NCBI GenBank assembly: GCA_019279435.1
Contig: JAAALK010000289.1
Location: forward strand, 85,963,023-86,027,022
From: Zizania palustris
Lineage: Eukaryota > Streptophyta > Magnoliopsida > Poales > Poaceae
Length of the DNA stretch: 64,000 nt
Direction: 5' to 3'
A program made the position numbers and the translations under genes. Below are positions 1 through 10,246 of the stretch, piece after piece (the first letter of the stretch is position 1; the number at the start of each line of letters is the position of its first letter). Below the pieces are notes generated by a model, which had not been told where the DNA came from, searched no databases, and worked only from the letters and a program-made list of their open reading frames with translations.

Positions 1-306
1 TGTCTGCCTTATCTACCTTCTTCGGACATACTTTACCATTTTAGCCTTATTAGGGGTACCGTAATAGTTTCCACTATGTCGGTTGTAATTAAGGGGTAAA
101 AAGGTCTTTTCCTTAGGGTTTTTTCCTATAAATACCCCCTTTCTCACCGTGTAATAGGCATCGAATATTCAGATATTCAATACACAACTTCGAACTACTT
201 CGAGCTATTATCCTATATGGAGACTTGAGATAGTCCGCTTCACAAACTCTTCATTTGTTAGTTCTTAATCTTAGAGAACCTGTTAGCGTAATCTTTTACG
301 CCAATA
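1..306 (+). repeat. Gypsy A 5' LTR, 3' portion (truncated by window edge)
   Basis: Right-hand ~306 bp of a Gypsy LTR. It aligns along its length with the complete solo LTR at 32441-32936, and by that alignment about 190 bp lie before the window. It carries a TATA-like CTATAAAT and ends in ACGCCAATA, one or two bases before a primer-binding site. The terminus is TA rather than the usual CA, and the solo copy ends the same way. Family membership is inferred from this pair and from the Tat-type pol downstream. Confidence 0.85.
126..133 (+). promoter_or_regulatory. TATA box of Gypsy A LTR
   Basis: CTATAAAT in the LTR, conserved at the equivalent place in the solo LTR (about 32756). It would direct retrotransposon transcription in the plus direction. 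Assigned by motif and conservation only. Confidence 0.6.
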
Positions 307-308
307 GT

Positions 309-328
309 TGGCGCCGTCCGTGGGGAAC
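309..328 (+). other. Primer-binding site, Gypsy A
   Basis: TGGCGCCGTCCGTGGGGAAC starts two bases after the LTR end. This is the usual position and form of a tRNA primer site in plant Gypsy elements. Which tRNA it matches was not checked. Confidence 0.75.
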
Positions 329-605
329 TTAGTTCTAAAAGCTAGTTCTCTGTCGTTGACTGCACTTCGAAGAGCACTTGCGGAGGGAGTTGCAGAGTCT
401 AAAGATTCCGTGCACCCTTCGGTAATGGGCTTCCAAGTGTAGTTCGAAGGCCTTTTCTCGCCTTCCCAAATCATTCAAAGTCTTTGGTCTTCGGAACTTA
501 GCTTTGTAAGCCATTCCACCTAAGAGGAGCCTAGCCACCGATCCTCTCCGAAGGTCCCCTCGGACCAACGGTGCAGGACCCTCAGCCATTCCACAAACTC
601 CCAAA

Positions 606-1209
606 GTGGTCATCAGACCTCGAGCACCCAGAGTCCCCCGAGCGGCTCCCTCGGTGCTTCGAACCGATTATCCTAGTTCTCAAGACCTGGAGGTTCCCTA
701 CGGAGGAAGCAAAGACCTTCCTAAGGATGTGGCTACCCAGATAGCACAACTTCAAGAGGAAGTAGCAAGGTGGAGGCAAGAGGCTGCAGATAGGTTTCGC
801 CCTCAAGCCTTCCCTCTTACTTCGGAGGTGCCTTTAGATGACGGTCCTGATAATTATCTTGAAGCTCTTCGAGTCCCAGAGGATGCCGAGAATGCATCCT
901 TCGACGATGAATCTCCGCTACATCTAGACTTGCAGAAGGTGCCCTTTGACCCTAGGTTCAAAGCCTCGAAGTTGCACAAATACTCTGGTGGGTCTGACCG
1001 GAGAGTTCTCTCGTTCTTATGCCCTAGCAATAGAAGCTAGTGGAGGGGTGCGGAATAAAATGGCGAAATGTTTCCCCCTCATGCTAGAAGGTGTGGCTCT
1101 CCGTTGGTTCTGGTCTCTAAAGCCAGGATCAATCAGGTCATGGGAGCAGCTGAAAAGGTAGTTCGTGAGTAACTTCTAGGGGACGTTCGTAGCCCCGATG
1201 TCCACGGGG
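606..1209 (+). pseudogene. Gypsy A gag, N-terminal part (interrupted by Copia-1)
   Basis: Encodes the N-terminal half of a Gypsy gag. An ATQIAQLQEEVARWRQEA heptad-like stretch is followed by an acidic region, and then in a shifted frame (from about 946) by the Retrotrans_gag core with AKCFPLMLEGVALRWF and SIRSWEQL. A frameshift near 990 and stops after 1160 break it. The reading continues in the same gag at 11890, on the far side of Copia-1, so the gap is an insertion rather than a deletion. Gag would form the virus-like particle of the element. Confidence 0.8.
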
Positions 1210-1214
1210 AGCTT
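1210..1214 (+). repeat. Target-site duplication AGCTT (left copy)
   Basis: AGCTT immediately before the TG of the Copia-1 5' LTR; the matching copy is 11885-11889. It marks a single integration event into Gypsy A gag. Confidence 0.9.
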
Positions 1215-1324
1215 TGAGAAACCATGTTGAAGAATATGGTTTTGATACTCTAGATGTGATGAGTGATTGTCAATGGAAGTCAAAGAGTAAGAGAAAGGAA
1301 GACCTGCCGAGTCTGAGGCGCGTG

Positions 1325-1530
1325 TGACTCACGTACATGGGCAGCGAGCGACGGCCGAGCAGAGGAGCCACGGAGTCGGGCTGGCCCAATCCGGGTACAT
1401 GGCTAGGAGCGGCAGATGATCCACCGGTCTGTTGACTGGGTTTGACTCAGGTACACGGGCGGCGAGCGATTGCCGGGCTGAGGAAGCTGCGGGGTCGGGT
1501 CGGCCCAATCCGGGTACCCGGTGCGAAGAC
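1325..1530 (+). repeat. Two imperfect ~116-bp direct repeats in Copia LTR U3
   Basis: A block starting GACTCACGTACATGGGC (about 1327) recurs as GACTCAGGTACACGGGC (about 1442). Both run through a GGCCCAATCCGGGTAC segment. The same pair is present in the 3' LTR (from about 10349 and 10466) and in the Copia-2 LTR. Placement upstream of the TATA box suggests a duplicated transcriptional control block; that role is inferred. Confidence 0.8.
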
Positions 1531-1740
1531 AGTGGACGCTTTGTCAGTTTCGGCGCAAAACTGACACTCTATGATTAATGTGTTTTTAGGATATTAATAT
1601 TTAGTTTTTAAGTTTAGAATATTTTTATTTGAGTCAGGTGATTTTTCTAAGAATATTTTAGTAATTTTCGGAAGTTTTTTTAGAGTCAGTATTAATTTAC
1701 CCTAGGGGTAAATTAGTCTTTTCATGTATTAGGAGTCGCC

Positions 1741-1750
1741 TATAAATAGG
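1741..1750 (+). promoter_or_regulatory. TATA box, Copia-1 5' LTR
   Basis: CCTATAAATAGG context, conserved at 10771-10782 in the 3' LTR and at 17574-17583 (reverse) in Copia-2. Likely start of element transcription about 30 bp downstream. Confidence 0.7.
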
Positions 1751-2855
1751 CCCCTATCCCCCCTGGGGTTAGATGACTGTTTTTTTAGAGATTAATCTAC
1801 AGTCCACAGATTCAGTTTGGCCGCAAATTTTTTTTTCGGATCTGAAAATTTTTCTGTCACCATCATCGAAATTCTTTCCATGTGTTCATTGTCTCTTGGC
1901 GCGAGCAATCGAGACGCCGCGGTAGCCTGCGCTGTGCTGGACGGCAGCGCACGTAGGGGCAGGCGCTCACGGCAAAAGCAGCGGTAGCACTCGCACGGTC
2001 TCCTGGGTGGCAGCTGTTTCTTCTGCAAACGGCGGCGGCTGTCCTAAGCAGTGGGGCCACAGCAGCTACGGCGTAGACGCAGTCAGCACAGGTTTTGGCT
2101 TGCATGCGCAGCGGCGGGCTCGGCAGACGCACGGCAGCCGGATTTGCGCAGAAGCTCCCGGCACGGCTTGATCTCCATGGCGCACATGGCTAAAATAATT
2201 TTTAGCAGTGTTCTTCATCACACGGGAAGCCACGGCAGACTACATCAACGGCGACGTAAACATCATGCAGGTTAGTTTATTAATCTACTATTTTTTAGCT
2301 CTTTAATTAATTAAATATTTATCTATTTTTAATTAGCTGCAAATTTGTTTAGTAATTTCGTAGTTAATGTTTATCTCCTAGAATATTATTAGTACTCGAA
2401 TTATTTTATTTAAGCATTTTTTAATCTGCTCATATAAAAAAATTATATTTTATTATTAGTCGCAACAATATTTTTATTCTAGATTTACATGAAATATTTT
2501 AGGTTTATTTCTGAATTAATTTATGGATGATCCATGTTTTATTTAGTTTATTAGCATTTTATTTTTAGATCACAATCTGAATATTTTATTAATATATTTA
2601 GGTATTTTGCTTACGTCATTAAATATTTCTAGTACTCATTTTTATTTACTGCAGTATTTCTATTTAGTTTATCTTTAATTTCATTTTAATTAGGACACCG
2701 GTCATTTTTAGGCTAAACCATTCTAATTCCTGCAATTTGCTTTGCTAATATTATTTGCTTGGATAAGTTCATTTGGGTGTTGGGACTAGATCATAGTTTA
2801 GTAAGAAATTTATAGGCATTCACCCCCCTCTGGTCGCTACTTTCGGTCCTACAAG

Positions 2856-2870
2856 TGGTATCAGAGCGAG
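2856..2870 (+). other. Primer-binding site, Copia-1 (initiator-Met tRNA type)
   Basis: TGGTATCAGAGCGAGG starts two bases after the LTR. TGGTATCAGAGC complements the 3' end of plant initiator methionine tRNA, the usual Copia primer. Confidence 0.9.
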
Positions 2871-2918
2871 GTTAGGGTTTTCTAATATCATAACCGATTC
2901 TAAACCTAGGTAGTGACC

Positions 2919-5640
2919 ATGACGTCTTCTGGCAAAATCCTGTCCCTAGAAGCTTTTGGCTACACTTATTGGAAGACTCGCATGCGAGCATGCCTTATGA
3001 GCTAGAGCTCGGACATATGGGAGATTTGTGTTCATCCTAGGTTCACCATAATGACTATTGCTGCAGATATTGATGCGGATGTAGTTACCCAGCATCAAAA
3101 TAATAGTAAGGCGGTGAATATTTTATTTTCTGGTCTAGGTCCTAGTGAGTTTGAGCGTGTTAGCCATCTCACCACTGCTCGAGAGATCTGGGCTACCCTC
3201 CAGGCACACCATGAGGGGACAGCTCAGGTCAAGGCTAGGCTATATCAGACCTACCGGCGTGAGTATGAGAATTTCTCACAGAAGCCGGGTGAGACGGTTG
3301 AGGCTTTGTTTGGTCATTTTCAATTGATCATTAACAAGCTTCGCGTTAACAAGGCCAAGCGTGATCAGCTAGTCTTGGATCATGAGCAGGCGCTTAAGGT
3401 ACTCCATACCTTGGACCCTAAGATCTGGGAGATCAAGGTCTCTTCTATTGTTGAGAGCGCGTCTTATGATACTTTGACCGTCACAGAGCTTTTTAGTAAG
3501 CTCAAGGCCTCAGAGGTCGATATCCAGTTGAGATCAAATCTCACTGGTTCTGGATCAAAGACTCTGGTGCTTGCGACACCATCTGCTGATCCTAATGCCA
3601 TGAGTTGTATTGTGTTTTCCTTGATGTCTATCTCCGAGGAACAACTTGATACTCTAGGAGATGATGATTTGTGCTTGTTTAACAACCGGGTGCGACGTGT
3701 CTATGATAAGAGAATGTTTAAGAGACACGGCACAAAATCCGGATGCTTTGAGTGTGGTGATACAGGTCATTTCATTGCCGACTGCCCCAAGCGGAAGAAT
3801 TACAAGAAGGGAACCGGCGGCAACTCCTACGACTCCGACAAGTACGACAACTCTACAAAGGGCAAGCCCAAGACGAGATTCTTTCGAAAGGCTTTGAAGG
3901 ACTACATGCATGAGAACAAGAAACGAGACAAGGCTTTCTTCGCCGAGATGGAGAAAAGCTACTCCAAGAGATCCTCATCTTCGAGCTCAAGTGATGAAGA
4001 GATCGTGATCAGGAAGGGGAAGGACAGGGATGATCCAGGGGGCCTCTGTTTCATGGCCTTCGGGGACAAGCCGAAGAGACGCTCACGTGACAGCCGAAGA
4101 CCCCACAAGAGCTTCTGCTCAATGGCTCTTAGGGAGAAGAAAGAAAAGGACTCCTCCGACGACTCAGACGACGACAACGATGAGAAGGTATCATCCTATG
4201 AACAAGAAGTTGTTAATTTATTAAAACAGAACCATCAGGAGTTGAAGTATAGGGAGAAACTGCTTAGAGGGGCTAAGAAGAGGATAGATGAGCTTGAGAG
4301 TGAGCTTGCCACGGCAAATGGCAAGATTGAGAGTCTGTCTTCTTCCCCTTGCTTGGGTGATAGTGGTGAGTGTCCTAACTGTGAGGTGTTGTTGTGTGAC
4401 CTGATGACTCTTAAGTCCAGGTACACAGAGAGAGTAGATGAGAGATACGCATTGGCCACTAAGCTTGAGAGCGCTCAGTAGGAGCTAAAAGATGCTCATG
4501 CCACTGTCGTCGCACCTTGTGTAGACTGCCCATCCCATTTAGCTAGTATAGCTGAGCTGAGAGCCAAGAGTGATGAGCAGTTGAGCGAGTTAGCTAGAGT
4601 GAGAGCTGAGTTGGAGAAGACTAAGCTAGAGCTTGAGACCTTGTCAGTTCCACCCACTGTTTGTGAGAACTGCTTGTCCATTAGAATGGAGTTGATCAAG
4701 CTAAAAGCTAAGAAGTCTGTCGAAGTTGATAAAGAGTGTGAGATCTGCTTGTCTCAGGTGGAGGTGTTAGCTTCCTTGAGAGAGGAGCTAGTTGATGTTC
4801 AGAACGAGAACTTTTACCTCCGTCAGATCCTGAGTTGAATTAGTGCCAGAGAGCCACAGCTCGACATGATGATCCAGCAGTTCAAGAGACAGGATGGTTT
4901 GGGGTAGGTTACACCTATACCAAGGCTGATTTTGAGAGTGCCATTAGCCGTGCAGTGGAGTGGAGTAAGATGACTCCTGAAAAGAGATATCCCAAGACTC
5001 ACTCCACTGAGTCCTTTAAGGATAGTCAGCCTAAGGATGGAGTGATCCAAGAACAACCTAAAGCTCCACCTAAGAAGCAGATCTGGGTTCCAAAGCCTAA
5101 AACTCTCCACACTTCTCTTGATTCTTTACCTGGACCCTCTCACACCAAAGATGCTACACCCAACACCACCAAGCCTAAGAATCCCAAGCCTCAACCACAT
5201 ACCAAGAAGCCTACCTATCACTGTGAGTTTTGTCAGAGAGACGGGCATCTTGAGGAGTTTTGCTTCAGGAGGAAGAGGGTTGAGCGAGCAGAGAGAGCTC
5301 GAGGTGGGCAGGAGCAGTTCTACCAGTAGGGTGGTAGACAGAGAGTTCCTCGATGTAGAGAGAGGCTAGAGGCCAGACCACGTCGTGTAGGTGGTGGTAG
5401 AGGAGACGGTTTTTATGATCGTGCTCCGGAGGGTGGTTTCCATTCCGACAGAGTTCCAGATCATTATGGATACGGTTTTGGACCTTGTGGTCATGATTTT
5501 AGGCAGAACAGAGGACCGCGCTTTGATCCGCATTTTGGTCCAGACTCATATGATTCCTTCTGCTTTCCTACTTACGAGCAGATGGCTCGACACTGGTTTA
5601 GTACTTTTCCTAGACCTGGTGGTCGACCATTTGCTCCGAC
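2919..5640 (+). pseudogene. Copia-1 gag, long Maximus-type, broken
   Basis: ATG at 2919 is the same start as in Copia-2. Order: UBN2-type capsid (3051-3560), zinc knuckle CFECGDTGHFIADC (about 3750-3790), Ser/Asp/Glu-rich linker, long coiled-coil region with CPNC and CENC pairs (4200-4830), Pro/Lys-rich linker, and a second knuckle-like CEFCQRDGHLEEFC (about 5222-5262). An Arg/Gly/Phe-rich tail runs towards protease. Premature stops lie at 3004 (TAG), 4479 (TAG), about 4836 (TGA) and 5327 (TAG), with a frameshift near 4900. Apart from 4836 (TGG to TGA), the listed stops are CAG in the Copia-2 copy. The two-knuckle layout is seen in sequence; RNA packaging is the known role of such knuckles. 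Confidence 0.88.
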
Positions 5641-6144
5641 TCATGACCATTGATCTTGCAGGATCAAGGACTGGAGGATGTATGGATCATGGATTCAGGA
5701 TGTTCTCGCCATATGACGGGACACCGCAGATGGTTCTCCAGCCTCACTCCCCCGAGCTCCAAGGAATACATCAATTTCGGGAACAATGGTCAAGGGAAGG
5801 TACAAGGTATTGGGTCGATTCGTATTTCTAATTATTTCTCGTTGAAGAATGTTGCTTTAGTTGGAAATCTGAACTTCAATCTAATTTCTGTTTCGCAACT
5901 GCTTGATGATGGTTTAGAAGTGCGCTTTAAGAAGGGCATGTCTTCTGTTGTTGATTCTAGAGGATCTTTAGTTTGTCGGATCTTACCTTTTGGTAAGGTT
6001 TTTCGTATTGATTTCTCTAGTTCTTCTGGCCCTTCTCGTTGTCTGATGGCCGGATCCTCCTCTGAGCTATGGAAGTGGCATAGAAGATTAGGCCATTTGA
6101 GCTTTGATCTTCTTGTCAGGTTGAGTTCTATGGATCTTATCTGA
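5641..6144 (+). pseudogene. Copia-1 protease and pre-integrase segment
   Basis: Aspartic protease of a Copia polyprotein with the active-site segment WIMDSGCSRHMTG (about 5690). A GAG_pre-integrase stretch follows, with KWHRRLGHLSFDLL (about 6072-6110), which supplies the histidines of the integrase zinc finger. A stop near 6142 separates it from the integrase core. The protease would cut gag-pol within particles. Confidence 0.88.
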
Positions 6145-7308
6145 GGTTTGCCTGAGCTTAAGATGGAGAAGGATCTAGTGTGTGTATCCATGTCGTCATG
6201 GGAAAATGGTTGCCGCTTCTCATGCACCTGTGACTCAGGTGATGACTTCATACCCGGGAGAGCTGTTGCACATGGACACAGTAGGTCCAGCTCGAGTACG
6301 CTCAGTCGGTGGGAAGTGGTACGCCCTTATGATAGTTGATGATTTTTCTCGGTTTTCGTGGGTTTATTTTCTAGAGTCTAAGGATGAGACTTTACAATAT
6401 GTTCATGACCTGATTTTGAAGCTGAAGAACGAGAACAATGGTCTGATGCGAGCAATTCGTTCGGACAACGGCTCTGAGTTTAAGAACTCTCAGTTCGTCA
6501 GCTTTTGTAGTGATTAGGGTCTTGATCATCAGTTCTCTGCTCCTTACACTCCCCCACAGAACGGCATTGTGGAACAAAGAACCGCACGCTTGTCGAGATG
6601 GCTAGGATGATGCTTGATGAGCATAGGACTCCTAGGCATTTTTGGGCTGAAGCAATGAACACAGCTTGCTATCTTGCCAATCGCATTTTTCTTAGAGCTT
6701 ACTTAGGTAAGACGTCATATGAGTTGCGTTTTGGTAGACAGCCCAAGGTGAGTCACTTGCGAGCTTTTGGATGCAAGTGCTTTGTGCTTAAGAAGGGAGG
6801 GCATTTGGACAAGTTTGAGTCTCGTTGTTGGGATGGAGTATTTCTTGGTTATGCTTTGCACTCACGAGGCTTTCGTGTTTGGAACCTAGACTCTAAGATG
6901 CTTGTCGAGACTTGTGAGGTTTCTTTTGATGAGTCTTTGCCCTCGCCGACTCCTTCTTTTGAGCTTTCTGGAGATGATGAGCTTGGAGAGTCCATCTTCG
7001 AGGAAGATGATGAACCTCCTACTGATGATGAGGGTGGGCCCTCTGCACCACCTGCAAACCCCACACCTTCTGAGACTTCGACTGAGGATGAGGACGGACC
7101 TCTAATTACTCCTTCTACTTTGATTGAGCCTCCTCAGCCGAGTCAAGAGGTGCCAGGTGTTGACTCCGGTGAGATGACTTCTCAGCTGAGTCCAGAGGAG
7201 CCAGTTGCTGACTCTGGTGAGGTGACTTCAGATCACCTAGGATCCCGAGCAGTTCAGCGTGATCACCCTTCAGAGCTTGTCATCGTTGATCTTACTAAGA
7301 GATCCTAA
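6145..7308 (+). pseudogene. Copia-1 integrase, frameshifted
   Basis: Retroviral-type integrase core. The first Asp lies in HMDTVGP (about 6270), the second in SDNGSEF (about 6465), and the Glu segment near 6565 after a stop. A frameshift at about 6590 is followed by MARMMLDEHRTPRHFW and a long acidic Pro/Ser-rich linker to reverse transcriptase. The zinc-finger cysteines near 6180 are disturbed. Integrase inserts the cDNA; this copy cannot encode it in one frame. Confidence 0.87.
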
Positions 7309-7332
7309 CGGTCCTCAGGTTGTTCTCTTGCT

Positions 7333-8000
7333 ATGTTTGCTGAGTCTGCTTTTGTTGCTAATTTTGAGCCCCGAGACGTTTCTCATGCTCTTTCCGATTC
7401 AAATTGGATAAACTCCATGCAAGAAGAGCTTGAAAACTTTGTTCGCAATCGGGTTTGGACACTAGTTGAGCTGCCACCGGGATGTAACACCATTGGCACC
7501 AAGTGGGTGTTTAAGAACAAACAAGGAGAAGATGGTGTTGTGGTGCGCAACAAAGCTCGATTAGTGGCACATGGTTTTTGTCAAAAAGAAGGCATTGATT
7601 TTGAAGAGACCTTCGCCCCTGTTGCTCGCCTTGAATCCATTCGTATTCTTTTGGCCTTTGCCGCTTCTAAAGGTTTTAAGCTTCATCAAATGGATGTCAA
7701 GAGTGCTTTTCTAAACGGATATATAGAGGAGGAGGTCTATGTTAAGCAACCCCTGGTTTCGAGAACCCTAAATTTCCACGACATGTTTACAAGTTGCAGA
7801 AGGCATTATACGGTCTGAAGCAGGCCCCTAGGGCTTGGTATGATCGCGTGAAGCAGTTCTTGTTACAGAAAGGTTTTGTGATGGGTTCTGTGGACAAGAC
7901 TCTTTTCTAGCATAGATATGGCGCAGACTTATTGGTTGCTCAGATTTATGTGGACGATATTATTTTTGGTGGTTCTACAAAAATGAGCTTGTATCCAAGT
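7333..8000 (+). pseudogene. Copia-1 reverse transcriptase
   Basis: Copia reverse transcriptase (RVT_2): WTLVELPPG, IGTKWVFKNK, KARLVAHGF and VARLESIRILLA blocks, then HQMDVKSAFLNG (about 7683-7720). After a frameshift near 7760 come LYGLKQAPRAWYD and the catalytic YVDD segment (about 7950). A stop near 7908 and the shift break it. It would synthesise element cDNA. Confidence 0.9.
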
Positions 8001-8011
8001 TTTCTGAGCAG

Positions 8012-8930
8012 ATGCATAGTGAGTTTGAGATGAGTCTCATGGGAGAACTCAAGTACTTTTTAGGGCTCCAGATCAAGCAGACCAAGGACGACATTTTCAT
8101 CCACCAGGGTAAGTACACACGAGATATGTTAAAGAAATTTGATTTTGGTGGAGAGCTAATGCCACAGATCACCCCAATGGGCACATCTGGAGATCTAGAC
8201 AAGGACGAGGACGACGTCAAGGTAAACGAGAGAGAGTATCGAGGGATGATCGGATCGCTGCTATACTTGACTACGACTAGACCGGATATTCAGTTTGCCG
8301 TAGGTGTGTGTGCGTGTTTTCAGTCTTCGCCACGCGCATCTCACCAGCAGGCTGTGAAGCGTATTTTCAGGTATCTTTTGTATGCTCCTGATTTAGGTCT
8401 CTTTTATTCTGCATCATTGTCTCTTGATTCAGTTGGTTTTTCGAACGCTGGTTTTGGTGGGTGCCGGCTGGATCGCAAGTCTACTTCCGGTACTTGCCAG
8501 CTCCTTGGTTCTTCACTTGTTTCTTGGTCTTCTAGAAAACAATCTAGAGTTGCGCTTTCTACTACTGAGGCTGAGTATGTAGCTGCTGCTAGCTACTGTT
8601 CTCAGTTGGTTTGGATGATTTCTACTTTGCGGGATTTTGGGTTGTTCTTCCCTTCAAGAGTTCCTTTGTTTTTGATAGCACCAGTGCAATTAGTGTAGGG
8701 AAAAACCAATGTCTTCATTCAAAAACCAAACATATTGATGTGCGCTTTCACTTTCTGAGGGATCAATATGAGAAAGGGGTCATTGATCTTATTCATGTTG
8801 ATACCCATCAGCAGTTGGCTGATATTTTTACTAAACCGCTAGATCAGTCCACTTTTGAGCATTTGCAAGGGGATTTGGGAGTTGTATCCTTTTTAGGATA
8901 CTTTGAGTCAGTTTTTCTTTTCTTATTTAT
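8012..8930 (+). pseudogene. Copia-1 RT connection and RNase H
   Basis: Continues the RVT_2 tail (LMGELKYFLGLQI, GSLLYLTTTRPDI) into RNase H with DRKSTSGTCQLLG, SWSSRKQ and STTEAEYVAAA (about 8470-8590). A frame change near 8620 leads to HSKTKHIDVRFHFLRD and QLADIFTKPL, which ends pol. Role: removal of the RNA strand of the hybrid. Confidence 0.9.
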
Positions 8931-10246
8931 TTTTATTGAGTCTTTTTGTATGCGTTCGTATCATGCATAATCATAAATCACATTTTGAGCTTGCTTCTGT
9001 CATATGATTAATCTGCTTTACTTTCTCTAGCTAGTATATGTTTTTGATTACTTGTCGATGATCATGTTTTGTTTCAGTTCACATGATATATCTGATATTT
9101 GTCATATGCATGGCTTTTATGTTTTAAAATTGAAAAATGATCACCATTGCTTCTGGTAACTAGCATGTGTAGGCTGAATGCTTCCGCTATCTTTTACATG
9201 CCTTGTAGCTAGATCCTTACTTAGATGCAGATATGCAACTTAGACATCTATATGCTTTAAATATGAAAAATGTGTTATAAAAATGATAAAATTTCAGAAA
9301 AATGAAAAATTTATTCATTTTTATGATTATCAGAAAAGATCTAGGTGGATTTGCTTTGTTGCATTGCATTGTTCTGGACTGCTTACCATAGCACTTTGGT
9401 ATGAACTAGGACAGTGTAATGTATGCCAAGACCAATGTCTTAAGCTTCTCATGGACCAGTTCTGGCCTAGGCTTGACTTGGTCGGTTAGCATAAGGTTTG
9501 ACATGCAAATAACCCCTGGCAGAAATGAAAAATAAAAAGAAAAAGAAAAACTCTGAAAATTTTTAAAAAGATGACAAATTTGCTGAAGCACCTTGTTTTG
9601 GACAATGCTTATCTTGGTAGATATCAGTTAGCTTTTGCATCTCATGTTTTACTTTGCTTGTCAACTAGAAAATATGGTGATGCTTTTGTTTGCAAAAATC
9701 GAAAAATGTGTGCTAATGACTTTCTTTAGATATCATCTATTGCACTGATCATGTCATGTATTTTAGATAGTATATCTTTTGCTATACCTGTTAGATGTTG
9801 TAATTGCAGTTAATCATATCTAAGAAGGATGCTTTTCACACTCCACCTGCACCCCATCTGCATTCATGGCATATTTTGAGGGGGAGCTGCATTTCAGGGG
9901 GAGTTTGTGTCTATGTTTCTTTAGAGTGCATTTAGTCTCACTTGATGAGTCCAATTGTCAACAAGAGGGGAAATTTTGGAGTACATTTTTTAGCTTTCTC
10001 TGGGATTTATTTCAGGGGGAGTTCCTTGTTGGTAATTATGAGATTTGCACTTGTTTTTGAGTCTTTATTTTTGGTTAACCATAATGACCATTTTTTTGCT
10101 TCTGTTTGGCTTTTGGTCATTAGGGTTAAACTTTTATTTTCTTTCTTTTATTTTCTTTTGTCTTTGTTTTCCTGTTTTCACATGTTTTGCAGGTTCTGAA
10201 GATGAGTTGAAGAGGGTGTTGACAATGCACTCATCAAGGGGGAGAT
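8931..10246 (+). other. Copia-1 3' non-coding internal region with repeated polypurine tracts
   Basis: About 1.3 kb between pol and the 3' LTR without a supported ORF. GGGGGAG tracts lie near 9873, 9896 and 10013; a fourth, AAGGGGGAGAT (10236-10246), abuts the 3' LTR and is the likely second-strand primer. The Copia-2 copy (18108-19440) keeps the same set. Multiple conserved tracts in this place are a known Maximus/SIRE property. Confidence 0.8.

Larger units (their letters stand above)
1215..2853 (+). repeat. Copia-1 5' LTR (1639 bp)
   Basis: Begins TGAGAAACC, ends GGTCCTACA, and is repeated at 10247-11884. A GC-rich U3 with a duplicated ~116-bp block is followed by an AT-rich stretch, a TATA box (TATAAATAGG at 1741), a GC-rich leader at about 1890-2200 and a T-rich U5. 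Small ORFs within it match no protein I know and look fortuitous. Confidence 0.93.

Noticed and set aside
1792..2275. ORFs of 70-90 codons on both strands in the Copia-1 LTR (and the matching ones at 10761-11296).
   Set aside because: They lie in the GC-rich LTR leader, differ between LTR copies in length and frame, and match no family.
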